Below are positions 43,209 through 53,284 of a DNA stretch of 64,000 bases, one piece after another (positions within the stretch are counted from its first letter, which is position 1; each line of letters begins with the position of its first letter). The position numbers and the translations under genes were made by a program. The stretch spans positions 1,550,001 through 1,614,000 of the forward strand of contig JAKSXM010000107.1 of the NCBI GenBank assembly GCA_022575985.1. The letters run 5' to 3'. The DNA is from Anagrus nilaparvatae (Eukaryota; Arthropoda; Insecta; Hymenoptera; Mymaridae). A model generated the notes under the pieces. The model was not told where the DNA came from. It saw only the letters and a list, made by a program, of their open reading frames with translations, and searched no databases.

Positions 43209-43576
43209 TGTTTTGATCGTGAAAATATTGAGTTTGTGGAAGCGTGTGTTTGTGGAGTGGATTATGGAAAATAAATTTACACATGAATTTAAATATAAGA
43301 GCCATATAATTATTGTCACTTTAATCTTGAAATAGTAATTCACATAATAGAAACATAAAATTCATATACACAAAATAGTAATATTTAAATTCAAATACAC
43401 AAATTTTATATAGAATAGTAATAGTTTAACACAAATAATTGTAGAGCACGACATTAGCCATTACGGTTCTACATAAGTACTCAAAAAGAACGTAAAAGGA
43501 AAAGAGGCGCTTTAAACGCACACGAAATATAGTTTTTAACTTAATGCGCGTGAAGTACAATTATCGGATTGAAACA
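43209..43576 (-). repeat. 3' LTR of the BEL/Pao-like element
   Basis: 368 bp. The minus strand starts TGTTTCAATCCGATAATTGT and ends ACGATCAAAACA. Confidence 0.85.
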
Positions 43577-43847
43577 TTCCGGCCACCTTGACCTATGGTC
43601 AAAATTATACAAATATAATCCCAAACAAAATAAAAAATAGTAGTGATGCATCTGAAAAACAATAGTAATGTGTTGAAAAAACCAAATAGCACTATGGATG
43701 GTCCTAAAAACTTAAAATTAGAACACACCCCCAAATAGTAAATAGTAAGGTGGGATTATATGAAGAATGCAGCTAATAGTATGTTGGTCACCAACACCAG
43801 TGACTAGAACAAATCATTTGGAAATTGAAAGGTAGAATTGAGTCAAG

Positions 43848-44105
43848 TCAAGACATAGATGTTGTATTGGCAACTGTTTCCAAAGCCTTTAATTTTATCT
43901 TGAGAAATTGCATTAATTGTACGTGAGTGGCAGGAGAAATTGTATTACCATGAGAGATTTTCCACTCCTTCTGAGTTTCAGGATCAAGAAGAGAAATTGT
44001 TAAAGGAACTAATATAAAATCAGCTTCTTCAACTTTAACTTTCAATGATTTGAGCGAGTTCAAGATGTCCATGGTATCATTGTAGAGACGACTCAGCTGT
44101 TCCAT
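43848..44105 (-). CDS. Gag fragment, DUF1759-like
   Basis: The 85-residue minus frame from the ATG at 44105 contains DILNSLKSLKVKVEEADFIL, then LLDPETQKEWKIS and MQFLKIKLKALE. The order 'LKSLKV......DFIL...L...LDPETQKEWE......FL..R..ALE' is characteristic of the DUF1759 region of BEL/Pao Gag. It is only about half of the usual domain, with no zinc knuckle and no protease downstream. It might still mark RNA for packaging by helper Gag, or it might be a leftover of an internal deletion. Confidence 0.7.
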   Translation of the reverse strand: MEQLSRLYNDTMDILNSLKSLKVKVEEADFILVPLTISLLDPETQKEWKISHGNTISPATHVQLMQFLKIKLKALETVANTTSMS

Positions 44106-44792
44106 TGTTAATAGTAAAATTTATAATTAGTAAAATAGCATACAAGTATTATCGTAAAATAACATTTAATAAAAATTTGAAACTGTGTGCTCACTTCACT
44201 TTAAAATGTACTTATTTGTTTAAGCCACGAATAAAACAAAACAAAACAAAACAAATGTCTCCTTTTAATTAATTTTTTTTTAAATATAGATTGATTTTGT
44301 AAAAGTTTATGCATTAATTGAAAAGAGAATAAAACCAAATAGTTTTAAATTTGATGTATAAATTGTTCATTTGTCAAAATAGTATTACAAAAAAGAAAAA
44401 CTTGTTTACGTAACTTAACCGCTTGCTTTTTATAACGCGTGCTCCAAAATGAATTAATGGCGGATTTACCTCCCCTTTTTTTTACCATTTGCACATGTAT
44501 ATTTTTAATTGACAAAAACAAAACAAACACAATTGCAACTTTATACACTTTTAAATTTTTTAATAGATTTTTTACTAAATTTTATGTCCAGCGATGCGAT
44601 AAAATACATTTGATAGAGAAAAAATAGTATTTATCACGACATAAAAAAAGCACTTTTAGTCACTGTCACGTGTATAAATATAACCTTTGATTTGTCACTT
44701 AAATTTGCACGAAATTTTTTAAATTGTAAAATTTAAAGTAGATAATTAAATCACAAACAAAATTTTTCCATAACCACGCTCTTGTCTACCAA
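44106..44792 (-). other. BEL/Pao-like internal 5' leader, non-coding
   Basis: Between the primer site and the gag ATG. Two opposite short ORFs (44345-44548 and 44439-44627) overlap each other and show no domains. Confidence 0.5.
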
Positions 44793-45160
44793 TGTTTTGA
44801 TCGTGAAAATATTGAGTTTGTGGAAGCGTGTGTTTGTGGAGTGGATTATGGAAAATAAATGTACACATGAATTTAAATATAAGAGCCATATAATTATTGT
44901 CACTTTAATCTTGAAATAGTAATTAACATAATAGAAACATAAAATTTATATAGACAAAATAGTAATAGTTAAATTCAAATACACAAATTTTATATAGAAT
45001 AGTAATAGTTTAACACAAATAATTGTAGAGCACGACATTAGCCATTACGGTTGTACATAAGTACTCAAAAAGAACGTAAAAGGAAAAGAGGCGCTTTAAA
45101 CGCACACGAAATATAGTTTTTAACTTAATGCGCGTGAAGTACAATTATCGGATTGAAACA
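44793..45160 (-). repeat. 5' LTR of the BEL/Pao-like element
   Basis: 368 bp, equal in length to the 3' LTR, with about seven substitutions. Confidence 0.85.
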
Positions 45161-45410
45161 AAGTTGGTTTATAGTAATTTTTTTGGATCTGATAAGTAAT
45201 TTTTTCAAAATTTTTTTCTCAAAATTAAAAAAACAAAAAAATTAAAAAAACTGCAATATTCTTTTTTTTGGGTGTAATACTTCATTTAATTCCATGAAAG
45301 TACTTATACTATTTGAAAATATGGTTTTTACTCGATATCTCAAATCTGATAATTTATTTTTTTGAAAATTTGTTCCAAAATTTTTGATCAATAAAAAAAC
45401 TTTTAAAAGT
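45161..45410 (-). repeat. Remaining ~160-bp satellite units
   Basis: Continues the array cut at 43208: 'ggtttatagtaatttttttg' matches 42770, and 'taatacttcatttaattcca' follows. Confidence 0.65.
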
Positions 45411-46547
45411 TAATAGAAATGTACGTATGATTGCATGCTTGTTATCTGTGATATCTGTGGCATATTGAAGTATTAAGATCATTATTTGAGGGACCTTAGT
45501 GCCAGCTAGTTGGCAGGATATTTTTGTTATATTTCATAAATAAACAAGTGTGCTTATTTCTACCTAATCTAATCACATTGTGTTCAATAATCATAGAACA
45601 AAAGAACCCTGAATACTCAATCCCTGGGTGACCGTCACATTACATTAATTTTCAATAAATGAAAACTTTTGTTCGATTACCCAGCTAAAAATTTGATATG
45701 TTGATTTTTTTGAACAACCCTAACGTAAAGGCCACCCTGTAATGCAATAATTTGCATTATAAAAGTGAAGTATTATAATAATTTTTATATTTAAATATTT
45801 TATGATTTCGTGCGTCTTTCCTAATTAAGAAACAGCGAATTTTAACTAAGCTAGACGCCGGGAGCACAGAAAAAGTATGAACACGCGGGAGTGCGACACT
45901 CTCGTCTCGGCCACTGAACAGTAAACAGCTATTGTCAGAAAGAGCTATCTAAGAGAGGGAGAGAGCATGCTCTCCCCTGTGTAATTTAGTGTATGTTTAT
46001 GCACCAGGAAGTATGGCTCCAAATACAGCTAAAATATTAGAAGCTCCAGCCAAACCAGAAAGTTAATATTTAGTAACCAGTACCAGTAACCAGGCCAAGT
46101 AAACAGAAGTCCAGGAAGGAAGATTTAAGCCAGGCCTGACAAGAAAAAGAGTTTCAATAAAAGGTACCTCGCGTTATTATTATTTCGTTTTATTTCATTA
46201 TTAATTTTCATTTATTAAAATTATTTTCACGCGGTTACGCGTATGTATGAGTGAAATTTATGCGTATGAGTGTGTGAAAAATCATCTATGTGTGAGTGCG
46301 CGTGTCGAGAATATTCGTGGTAATTTTAGATAATTTTATTTTATATTTTACATACACGAGTATAATCGACACCCGTGCGCGCACATACGATTCAATAAAA
46401 TATGGCGTCCATCAAAATAATTAAGGCCCAGGAGGTTAATCTAAATATTCCTTTTATTTCTTAGAATGGCCAATCTAGTTATAAGTTTTGTAAATAATTA
46501 TAAAATATAATCTTTTTTTATTATTAAATTCGTTTCTGTTTTTGTTA
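45411..46547. other. Unassigned; GC-richer island at 45850-46180
   Basis: The island has purine-rich transcribed-looking sequence, a 17-codon ORF (MAPNTAKILEAPAKPES) at 46013, and an AATAAA near 46155. Together with 'ataaaatatggcgtccatca' near 46397, it could be an old solo LTR, but no partner LTR or TG...CA pair could be fixed. Confidence 0.3.
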
Positions 46548-46813
46548 CCTACCGCTGCACTTGTATAAGTACTTTTTCTTATTTTTGCTGCTTTTCATGA
46601 TTTATAATGGCTAAAATAACTTTTGGATACCAAATTAAATACTAAAATCCCCTTCGTTACAAAAAGAAACTATTTTCCTTTGAAATTTTCAATAATTTTC
46701 CGGAAAATTTTTAAAAATGGCAATAAAAAAATCAATTTTTTTTTTTAATTTAAAATAATTCTTAAGTCAATTTAAAGTTAATTTGGCAGTAAAAGGGTTA
46801 ATATTTTAATAAA
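46548..46813 (+). repeat. Left terminal inverted repeat of the RAG1-like transposon
   Basis: Inverse of about 49784-50058, with small indels in the T runs. Shared blocks include 'aaaatccccttcgttacaaa' and 'ttttccggaaaatt'. The outermost bases are CCTACC, not the CAC of RAG/Transib ends. Confidence 0.85.
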
Positions 46814-47345
46814 TATATGAATTTTCATACGAGTTTCTTCTCTGTTCAGCGTCACCCATTCTTGAAAAATATGTATAAAAATATATATATTATTTTTTTA
46901 TCAATCGATTCAAAATAAAAATAAAGTAACACTTTAAAATATACATGTCCAGTTAAGAAAATTTTTGAAGACTTAAAGTCTATACACAATAAAATTTTCA
47001 TATAATATACTTTCTGATAGAAAATTTTGATAAGCCTGCTTTACAGAATTATAATCTTTTAGGGAGTAATAAAATTCAAGATATCAAACGGTATCTTGTG
47101 ATATCTCTGTGGAAATTCCAGAGAGATATCATACTGTGGAAATCACAAAGAGATACCGCGAGTTTCAATTTGAAAAATTCTAAATAATTTTTCTATTTCT
47201 TAGATTAGATTAATATAATGTTAATCATTCTGTTTGTTGTATCAACTTATTATTCTATAAAAAAAATTCATTTAAATTATAAATTCAGTTTTTTTCTTCA
47301 GTTTGATAAAGCAGCATCTATAACTTAGTGAAGAAAAATTAAAAA

Positions 47346-49571
47346 ATGAATAGAAATAAATGTTCTCACTATGAGAATAGAAAAAAGATTTGTGCCCCGT
47401 GTGGCAAAAAAATCTCCTTTGGCAAAATTGATCCAAATAAGTTTCTTATTAATAAAAAAACTGAAAATTTGATTAAAAAATTTATAAAAAATGATTTCAA
47501 TATTGAGGATTCGAAATTTCCATTAAGTATTTGTAGAACTTGTTATCTTACTCTGCTTGATTGCGAAAAAGGTCTTGATAAGAGGCCTTTGCAAGATTTT
47601 CCAAACTATAAAGACATACTTTTACCAAAAGAGACGCGATTTTTTAAAGATACATGTAACTGCTTTATATGTATAACTGCTCGGTTTAAGGGACATATCA
47701 AAACTATGAAAGGTAAGGGCCACAAAAGAAATCTAAAAAAAGTGATTCTTAAATCCAATGGACTTTATGGAAATGGGTCGTTACAACCTGATCAGCGCAT
47801 TGATTCTAAAGTAACAAATGAAAAAAGAACCTGCCAGTTACCTATATGTAACAAATGTTTTCAAATTGTTGGTAAAGGTATTTTTCACCCATGTAATAAT
47901 GCAAAAGAAAATTTAATGAAATTAGTTGAAATGCTACCTGAAAGCAATCAACAGCAAATAGCAACAACCATTATAAAGAATTCTCAGGAAACTTGCGTAG
48001 ATGATGAGTTAAGCTTATCTACTAGTGGTCGAAAATTAAGAATTATACTAAATCCTACTGAAAAAAAAGATATTAAATTTAACGAAGAAAGTTTAGATAA
48101 TTTTCGTAATATTACAGGAAGTTCAATTAACAAAATGAAAATAATCACTAATTTTATTAGATGTAAAGTTGGAAGAAAGTCTATTCCACCAAATTATTTA
48201 GATCATATGTCAGAAAAATCAAAAATATTAAAAGATGTCTATAAACATGGTACTTATGAATTTGACTGTTCAGATGAAAATACATCTATTAAACAAAAAA
48301 GGCCTGTTGTATATGCAGATGCTGAAGAACTTCTTGATACAGTTATCGAGGAAAGAAATTTAGTAGGAGATGTTATAATTAAGGTAATGGCAGACGGAGG
48401 TCAAGGCTTTTTTAAAATAAGTTTAACCATCCTCCCTGAAAATTATTCGCTTGAAACAGATACTTCTATCGAGAATACTGATGATTACGTAGAGGATGAT
48501 AATTTGATTTTTAATAATTTAAATAATCAAAAAAGAACACTCTACTCCGAAGGTGGTAGCATGAGTAAAAAGAATAAGCTTACTAGCGTTCATAAATTAA
48601 TTTTGTTATGTGTAGTTCCACAAATCCAAGAATCATATGAGAATATTAAACTATTGTTTGACTTAACAAAAATAAATAATATTCCATTTAAATTTGCTGC
48701 AGATTTCAAGCTTTTATTAATTATAAATGGACAGCAAACTGCATCGGCAACATTTCCTTGTCCATACTGCTTTGTAACATTAGGTCATTTAAGAAGTTTT
48801 CAAAATCCGACTAATGAAATGATCGAGCTGGCAAAATTAATTAAGGATGACTTAGATGTTGAAAATCCTATACGATTAAAAACTTATGGAGACTTAAGAC
48901 GTGACTATGAAAAATTTTGTCTTTCTGGAAAAAATAAAAAAGAAGGCAAAAATTTCCATAGTACAATTAATCCTCCTCTTTTTAGTGAAAATGATGATAT
49001 AAAAGTATTACAAAAATGTGTTATACCCGAATTACATGTTTTGCAAGGGCTTGTAAATCATCTCTTTTGGCATGGATTAATTCCTCTTTTAGGTGAAGAA
49101 AAAGCCATGTTGTGGCCAAAAAAATTAAATGTTGTAGCGCAAAATTATCATGGATATGCATTTGAAGGTAATGCATGCAGAAAGTTGCTTAAAGAAGCTG
49201 ATAAATTAAATGATCCGAAAATATACGTTGATGTAGGATATTTTTCAGTTGTTCCTTATATCCATGCTTACAAAGCTATGAATAAGCTTGTAGATTGCTG
49301 TTTTACTTCTGGGAAACGTGGAATGTTAATAAATTCTCATATTAATGAATTGCGTAATGCACTAAAAAGTATTGGTGACATTTCAGAAACTTTGAAAATT
49401 CATGTTATACTCGAACATGTAGAAAGTTGTTTGCAATTTATTGATAACAATAATGGTTTAGGATTTTGGTCAGAGCAAAGTGGAGAAGCTGTTCACCATG
49501 AATTTCTAAAATTTTGGAGCAGGTACAAATTAAATTGTATAGAGGATATAAATTATGCGCCAAGACTTTAA
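47346..49571 (+). CDS. RAG1-like DDE transposase, 741 aa, intact
   Basis: Uninterrupted ATG-to-TAA frame. Catalytic core: D350 (IIKVMADGGQGFFKIS), D453 (KFAADFKLLLIINGQ) and E710 (GLGFWSEQSGEAVHHEF) correspond to mouse RAG1 D600, D708 and E962. Zinc ligands C472/C475 (CPYC) and H686/H691 (IHVILEH) correspond to RAG1 C727/C730 and H937/H942. Spacings here are D453-C472 19, C-C 3 and H-H 5, the same as in RAG1; H691-E710 is 19 against 20. The block FEGNACRKLL matches RAG1 NGNFARKLM. The N-terminus is Cys-rich: ICRTCYL (61-67) and TCNCFICITARFKG (103-116) resemble RAG1 FCHNCWS and SCDICNTARRGLK, and a further set is C163/C168/C171/H181/C183. No RING finger is evident. Length is between Transib (~700) and RAG1 (~1,040). 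Predicted role: cut-and-paste transposition at its own TIRs. Confidence 0.88.
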   Translation: MNRNKCSHYENRKKICAPCGKKISFGKIDPNKFLINKKTENLIKKFIKNDFNIEDSKFPLSICRTCYLTLLDCEKGLDKRPLQDFPNYKDILLPKETRFFKDTCNCFICITARFKGHIKTMKGKGHKRNLKKVILKSNGLYGNGSLQPDQRIDSKVTNEKRTCQLPICNKCFQIVGKGIFHPCNNAKENLMKLVEMLPESNQQQIATTIIKNSQETCVDDELSLSTSGRKLRIILNPTEKKDIKFNEESLDNFRNITGSSINKMKIITNFIRCKVGRKSIPPNYLDHMSEKSKILKDVYKHGTYEFDCSDENTSIKQKRPVVYADAEELLDTVIEERNLVGDVIIKVMADGGQGFFKISLTILPENYSLETDTSIENTDDYVEDDNLIFNNLNNQKRTLYSEGGSMSKKNKLTSVHKLILLCVVPQIQESYENIKLLFDLTKINNIPFKFAADFKLLLIINGQQTASATFPCPYCFVTLGHLRSFQNPTNEMIELAKLIKDDLDVENPIRLKTYGDLRRDYEKFCLSGKNKKEGKNFHSTINPPLFSENDDIKVLQKCVIPELHVLQGLVNHLFWHGLIPLLGEEKAMLWPKKLNVVAQNYHGYAFEGNACRKLLKEADKLNDPKIYVDVGYFSVVPYIHAYKAMNKLVDCCFTSGKRGMLINSHINELRNALKSIGDISETLKIHVILEHVESCLQFIDNNNGLGFWSEQSGEAVHHEFLKFWSRYKLNCIEDINYAPRL

Positions 49572-49783
49572 TAGGCTGTAGTTGAATTTTCACTGCATAT
49601 CTAAATTTTATCTTTTCTTAATTAAGGCTTACACATCAATAAGACACACACAAAAACAACCCTAACACACACACACACACCCACTTACTTTTTACACATA
49701 TGGAATCAGGTATCCACCACGTCCACGTCGTTGATTCTGGGTAATGCTAAGAGTGGAAATACGTATTAAAATTTTTATATAAT
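49572..49783 (+). other. Transposon trailer with CA microsatellite
   Basis: Contains an (AC)n run near 49664-49682 and no ORF. Confidence 0.5.
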
Positions 49784-50058
49784 ATTAAAATATTAACCCT
49801 TTTACTGCCAATTTAACATTAAATTGACTTAAAAATTATTTTCTATTGAAAAAAAATTTTTTTAAAAAAATTGTTTTTTTTATTGCCATTTTTAAAAATT
49901 TTCCGGAAAATTATTGAAAATTTCAAAGGAAAATAGTTTCTTTTTGTAACGAAGGGGATTTTAGTATTTAATTTGGTATCCAAAAGTTATTTTAGCCATT
50001 ATAAATCATGAAAAGCAGCAAAAATAAGAAAAAGTACTTATACAAGTGCAGCGGTAGG
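49784..50058 (-). repeat. Right terminal inverted repeat of the RAG1-like transposon
   Basis: Inverse of 46548-46813, ending ...GCAGCGGTAGG directly before the GTTA duplication. Confidence 0.85.
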
Positions 50059-50062
50059 GTTA

Positions 50063-50990
50063 AAATGTGAATATCTCAAAAAAGGGATCAGCTAGGATTT
50101 TCATCTTTGCAGATTGTCAATCTGCAAGTGGTTCAGAAACAAATAATGCAAATAGATTTTGGATCCATTTTCATCAAACTTCTTTTCCCTTCAAGCGAGG
50201 CGTGACACAGCAACAGTAACAACTGAGTCCTGGTTTGAGGCAAACGCCCCATAATTGATGCAAGATTCGCATTTAAAAAAAAAAATGTAAAATTTAAGGC
50301 CTCTAACATATATATAATGTGTCTATATTTTGAGTAGTGTATTTTAACAATAACGACCTTTGTGTTGCTCTAAAGAGAGATTTATTATTTAACAATTAAT
50401 TAATTTAATATTTTACATTGATTAATTATTGTACATTACCTAAAGAGAGAAACGACAATTAGGTCTGTTTCTCTACATGTTGAAATTACTACTAAAGACT
50501 TATCTCTAAGAAACTATAGAACTCCTATAGAAACTCCCCTCCTCGGTCAAGAAATTGGTCACAATTTCTATGATATTATACAGACCGACACTCAATCCCA
50601 TTTTCATAATATTTTATAACTGTGTTTATATCGTATTTGTATTTTCAAAATTTGATTTATACATATTAACAACTTTCTTCATTTTAATTACTTTGATTTT
50701 ATTTTTATGATTTTATTTATTTTCTTTATTTTAATAAATTTAACGTTTATTTAAATGTTATATTGAAATCTGTAAATTAATTTTATCTATGTTTTAAATC
50801 TTATCTTCTGCAATCTTGATTTTTCTGATTCCTTAAGAAATCGTATTAAATGTAGTAAATCTTCTACAATTATAATATTTCTGATTCCTTAAGAAATTGT
50901 ATATTATATGTAGCAAATCTTCTACAATCTTAATTTATTTATATTTTTTTTTTGTAGCTCGTATCTTCTACAATTTTTTAAATATTTGAC
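50063..50990. other. AT-rich, no gene; weak ~55-bp repetition
   Basis: Around 50800-50950 'atcttctacaatctt' and 'ctgattccttaagaaat' phrases recur two or three times. Confidence 0.35.
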
Positions 50991-50994
50991 TTAA

Positions 50995-51234
50995 ATTTGA
51001 CTTAACTCGTTCTGAGTTCAGCGGTCTATTTCCAAAGTAGGCTTAACTCAATGAGTTCAGAGGCCATAAAAATTATTTGACTTAACTCGTTTTGAGTTCA
51101 GAGGTCAATTTTCAATGAGGCTTAACTAAAGTTAGTTCAGAGGCCATAAAAATTATTTGACTTAACTCGTTCTGAGTTCAGAGGTCAATTTTCAATGAGG
51201 CTTAACTAAAATTAGTTCAGAGGCCATAAAAATT
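50995..51234 (+). repeat. 80-bp minisatellite, three units
   Basis: Three units of exactly 80 bp begin 'atttgacttaactcgtt' (50995, 51075, 51155). Each holds two 'cttaact ... agttcagagg' half-units, so the 80-bp unit probably arose from a ~40-bp ancestor. Confidence 0.85.
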
Positions 51235-51389
51235 TTCTAATTTCTTAAAAAACCATATTTATTTAATTAATATTATTCAAAATTATTTAGAATTTTGAAA
51301 AATTTTTTTTTTGTGATGAAATTTCTATTAATATTATTATGTTATTCTTGAATATTTTTAACGACTTCACAGACAATTCTCGAGTAATT

Positions 51390-51660
51390 GATATTAAATA
51401 AATTTACAAATTTATCAACCTTTTTACATTTATATGCGGATGCTGAATGTCATCTCTTTTTTTATTAAAGCATACAAAGTGGTGATTTTATATAAATTTT
51501 TAAATTTATTTAAAAATTTAAATTTACGCGGATTTTAATGTCGGTACAGAAGGTACCTAGCGTTTCGATTAACACTAACACATAGATCTCCTCAGTATGG
51601 CTGTGTGTGTTAGTGCAAATGCCATAGACGCTGATGTAAACACGTCCTTATTTTTATTAT
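51390..51660 (+). repeat. Second copy of the 7975-8280 dispersed repeat
   Basis: Includes 'tatgcggatgctgaatgtca', 'gtcggtacagaaggtaccta' and 'tgatgtaaacacgtccttat'. The hairpin 'aacactaacacata / tgtgtgttagtg' is conserved in both copies. Confidence 0.65.
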
Positions 51661-53284
51661 TATCTTAATTTTTTCTTTTCTTTTTAATTTTATTAGATTT
51701 TTAATATTTTTCTATTTATTTAATTATTTCAAATTATTTATTTATAACAAAGCGTTTAACATTTTCTTCACAAAATTTGTATTATTTATTTTTTTCTTTT
51801 TTTTTATTATTTAATTTTTCTTATATTTTTGAATTTATACAATTTTTATAGTTTCTCATTTTTTCTTCTTTTTTTATCAAATTTCTATTATTATACCATT
51901 ATTTCTATATTGTATTGTTGCGGCCAATAGCTTAAAATCATATTTTTCTTTATATTTTTCAAATATTCGCGCATTTACTCTAACTTCTTTGATATTGTAA
52001 TTATTTGATTTATCGGCCCCCCGTTTTAGGGCCCCTTCTCTCACGTTAAACTTTCACCGGTTCTATAAAACCGATTCATGCGCATCAATCGCTCTCATTC
52101 TGTGGTCGGCGGTCGCGCTCGTAAGTCAATTCGAATCATACACCGCCCAGCGTGTTAAACTCAGTAAAATTAAAATCAAATCAACTATATTCTTAAATGC
52201 CAGTTTTTTAGTAATCTTAATTTATACAGTCCGCTAACTATTTATTTATTATTGTAAAATTTATTGAAGTGATTTAAAATAATTAACATTATTTAATTTA
52301 AACAAGTGAATTCATTTATTTTACCTCAAAACCAATTTTCCTACAATTTCCCCAAATATTTCCTTCAAAATATTACATGTATATATGTTTTTGAATTCAT
52401 CATATTTTTTTATTAATTATATTTAATTAATTCTATTTAAAAAGAATTTTTTGTAATGTTTTTGAAACTAAATCAAATTTTTATTTAAATTTTCAGTTTT
52501 TATATATTTTATAATGGCTTAAATTTTTATTCATTTACTATGTTTTTTTTTTAAACATATTTAAATCTATTAAATTTTTATTAATTCTATTTTTAATTTT
52601 TTAAATTTTATTTAATCTGTTATAAAATTTTTATTAATTCTATCTTCAATTCTTATGATTATTTGTTTTTTCAATCACGTAAATCTATATTAATCTATTC
52701 TGAACTTATTTCAAGCTATTGATTGTTTCAAATTTCTTTTAATCTATTTATTATTTATTTATTTAATTTTTTTTATTGTTTTTGATTCTATAAAACTTTT
52801 ATTGTTTCTATTTTTTTTTATGTTTATATTTAATGTACATCTTTATCTAGCTTGTCTTAAAAATGATAACATTCTCTTTAACAAATATGTATATTATTTC
52901 TGTTTTGAACATCTAATTTTTTTTTATTTATCAAATTTTTATTGTTTCTAGATATAATTTTTTTCACTCAAAATTTACATTCTTTTTAACTTTTTATTTA
53001 ACTAAGTTCTATTTATTCTATTCTGATTATTGTTAAACCTTTTATAAATTTATCAAAGTTCCATTAATTCTATAAAATTTTCGTTCTCGTTTTTTAACAA
53101 TTTTTTTTTTTTTGAAATTTATAACTGTATATCTTATCTGTCTTATAAAAAATGGTATATATTCATTTTATGAAATTTTTAATGTTTCAATTTTTGAAGT
53201 TAATGACTGAATTTCTTATCTGTATTATCTTAAATAAAGACTATAACGTCATCTATACTATACAAAATTTGCATTTTTTCTATT
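51661..53284. other. T-rich, non-coding; GC-richer promoter-like patch at 52010-52150
   Basis: The patch contains 'ttctataaaaccg' (TATA-like) and 'gtggtcggcggtcgcgctcg', and stands out in composition. It may be an old LTR promoter. The rest is T-rich without ORFs. Confidence 0.35.

Larger units (their letters stand above)
43209..45160 (-). mobile_element. Complete gag-only BEL/Pao-like LTR retrotransposon (1,952 bp)
   Basis: Two 368-bp LTRs (43209-43576 and 44793-45160; about seven differences, 98% identity) have TG...CA ends. AAGTT duplications flank the element (43204-43208 and 45161-45165), and it interrupts a satellite unit that continues on the other side. The only coding region is a gag fragment, and pol is absent, so it must depend on another element. 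A primer-site candidate, TTGGTAGACAAGAGCG, sits directly inside the 5' LTR on the minus strand. Confidence 0.85.
46548..50058 (+). mobile_element. RAG1-family DNA transposon, structurally complete (3,511 bp)
   Basis: Terminal inverted repeats of about 265 bp (46548-46813 and about 49784-50058) start CCTACCGCTGCACTTGTATA and are near-identical. GTTA flanks both ends (46544-46547 and 50059-50062), a 4-bp target duplication. The only gene is the 741-aa RAG1-like transposase at 47346-49571, with about 530 bp of leader and 210 bp of trailer. No RAG2/Kelch-like ORF is present. The open frame and similar TIRs suggest fairly recent mobility. Confidence 0.85.

Noticed and set aside
45850..46410. Complete LTR retrotransposon end
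   Set aside because: Composition and an AATAAA are suggestive, but no paired LTR, no clear TG...CA boundary and no confident primer site were found.
47346..49571. Alternative assignment of the 741-aa ORF as a host gene or hAT/Chapaev transposase
   Set aside because: Long flanking TIRs and a target duplication make it a transposon gene. The zinc-ligand and catalytic spacing fits RAG1 much better than hAT, and the Chapaev alternative has no supporting motif that I could see.
52015..52040. Third histone stem-loop ('ggccccccgttttagggcccc')
   Set aside because: Loop and stem differ from the consensus (no TTTTC loop, extra Cs), unlike the two exact copies at 1472 and 2020.
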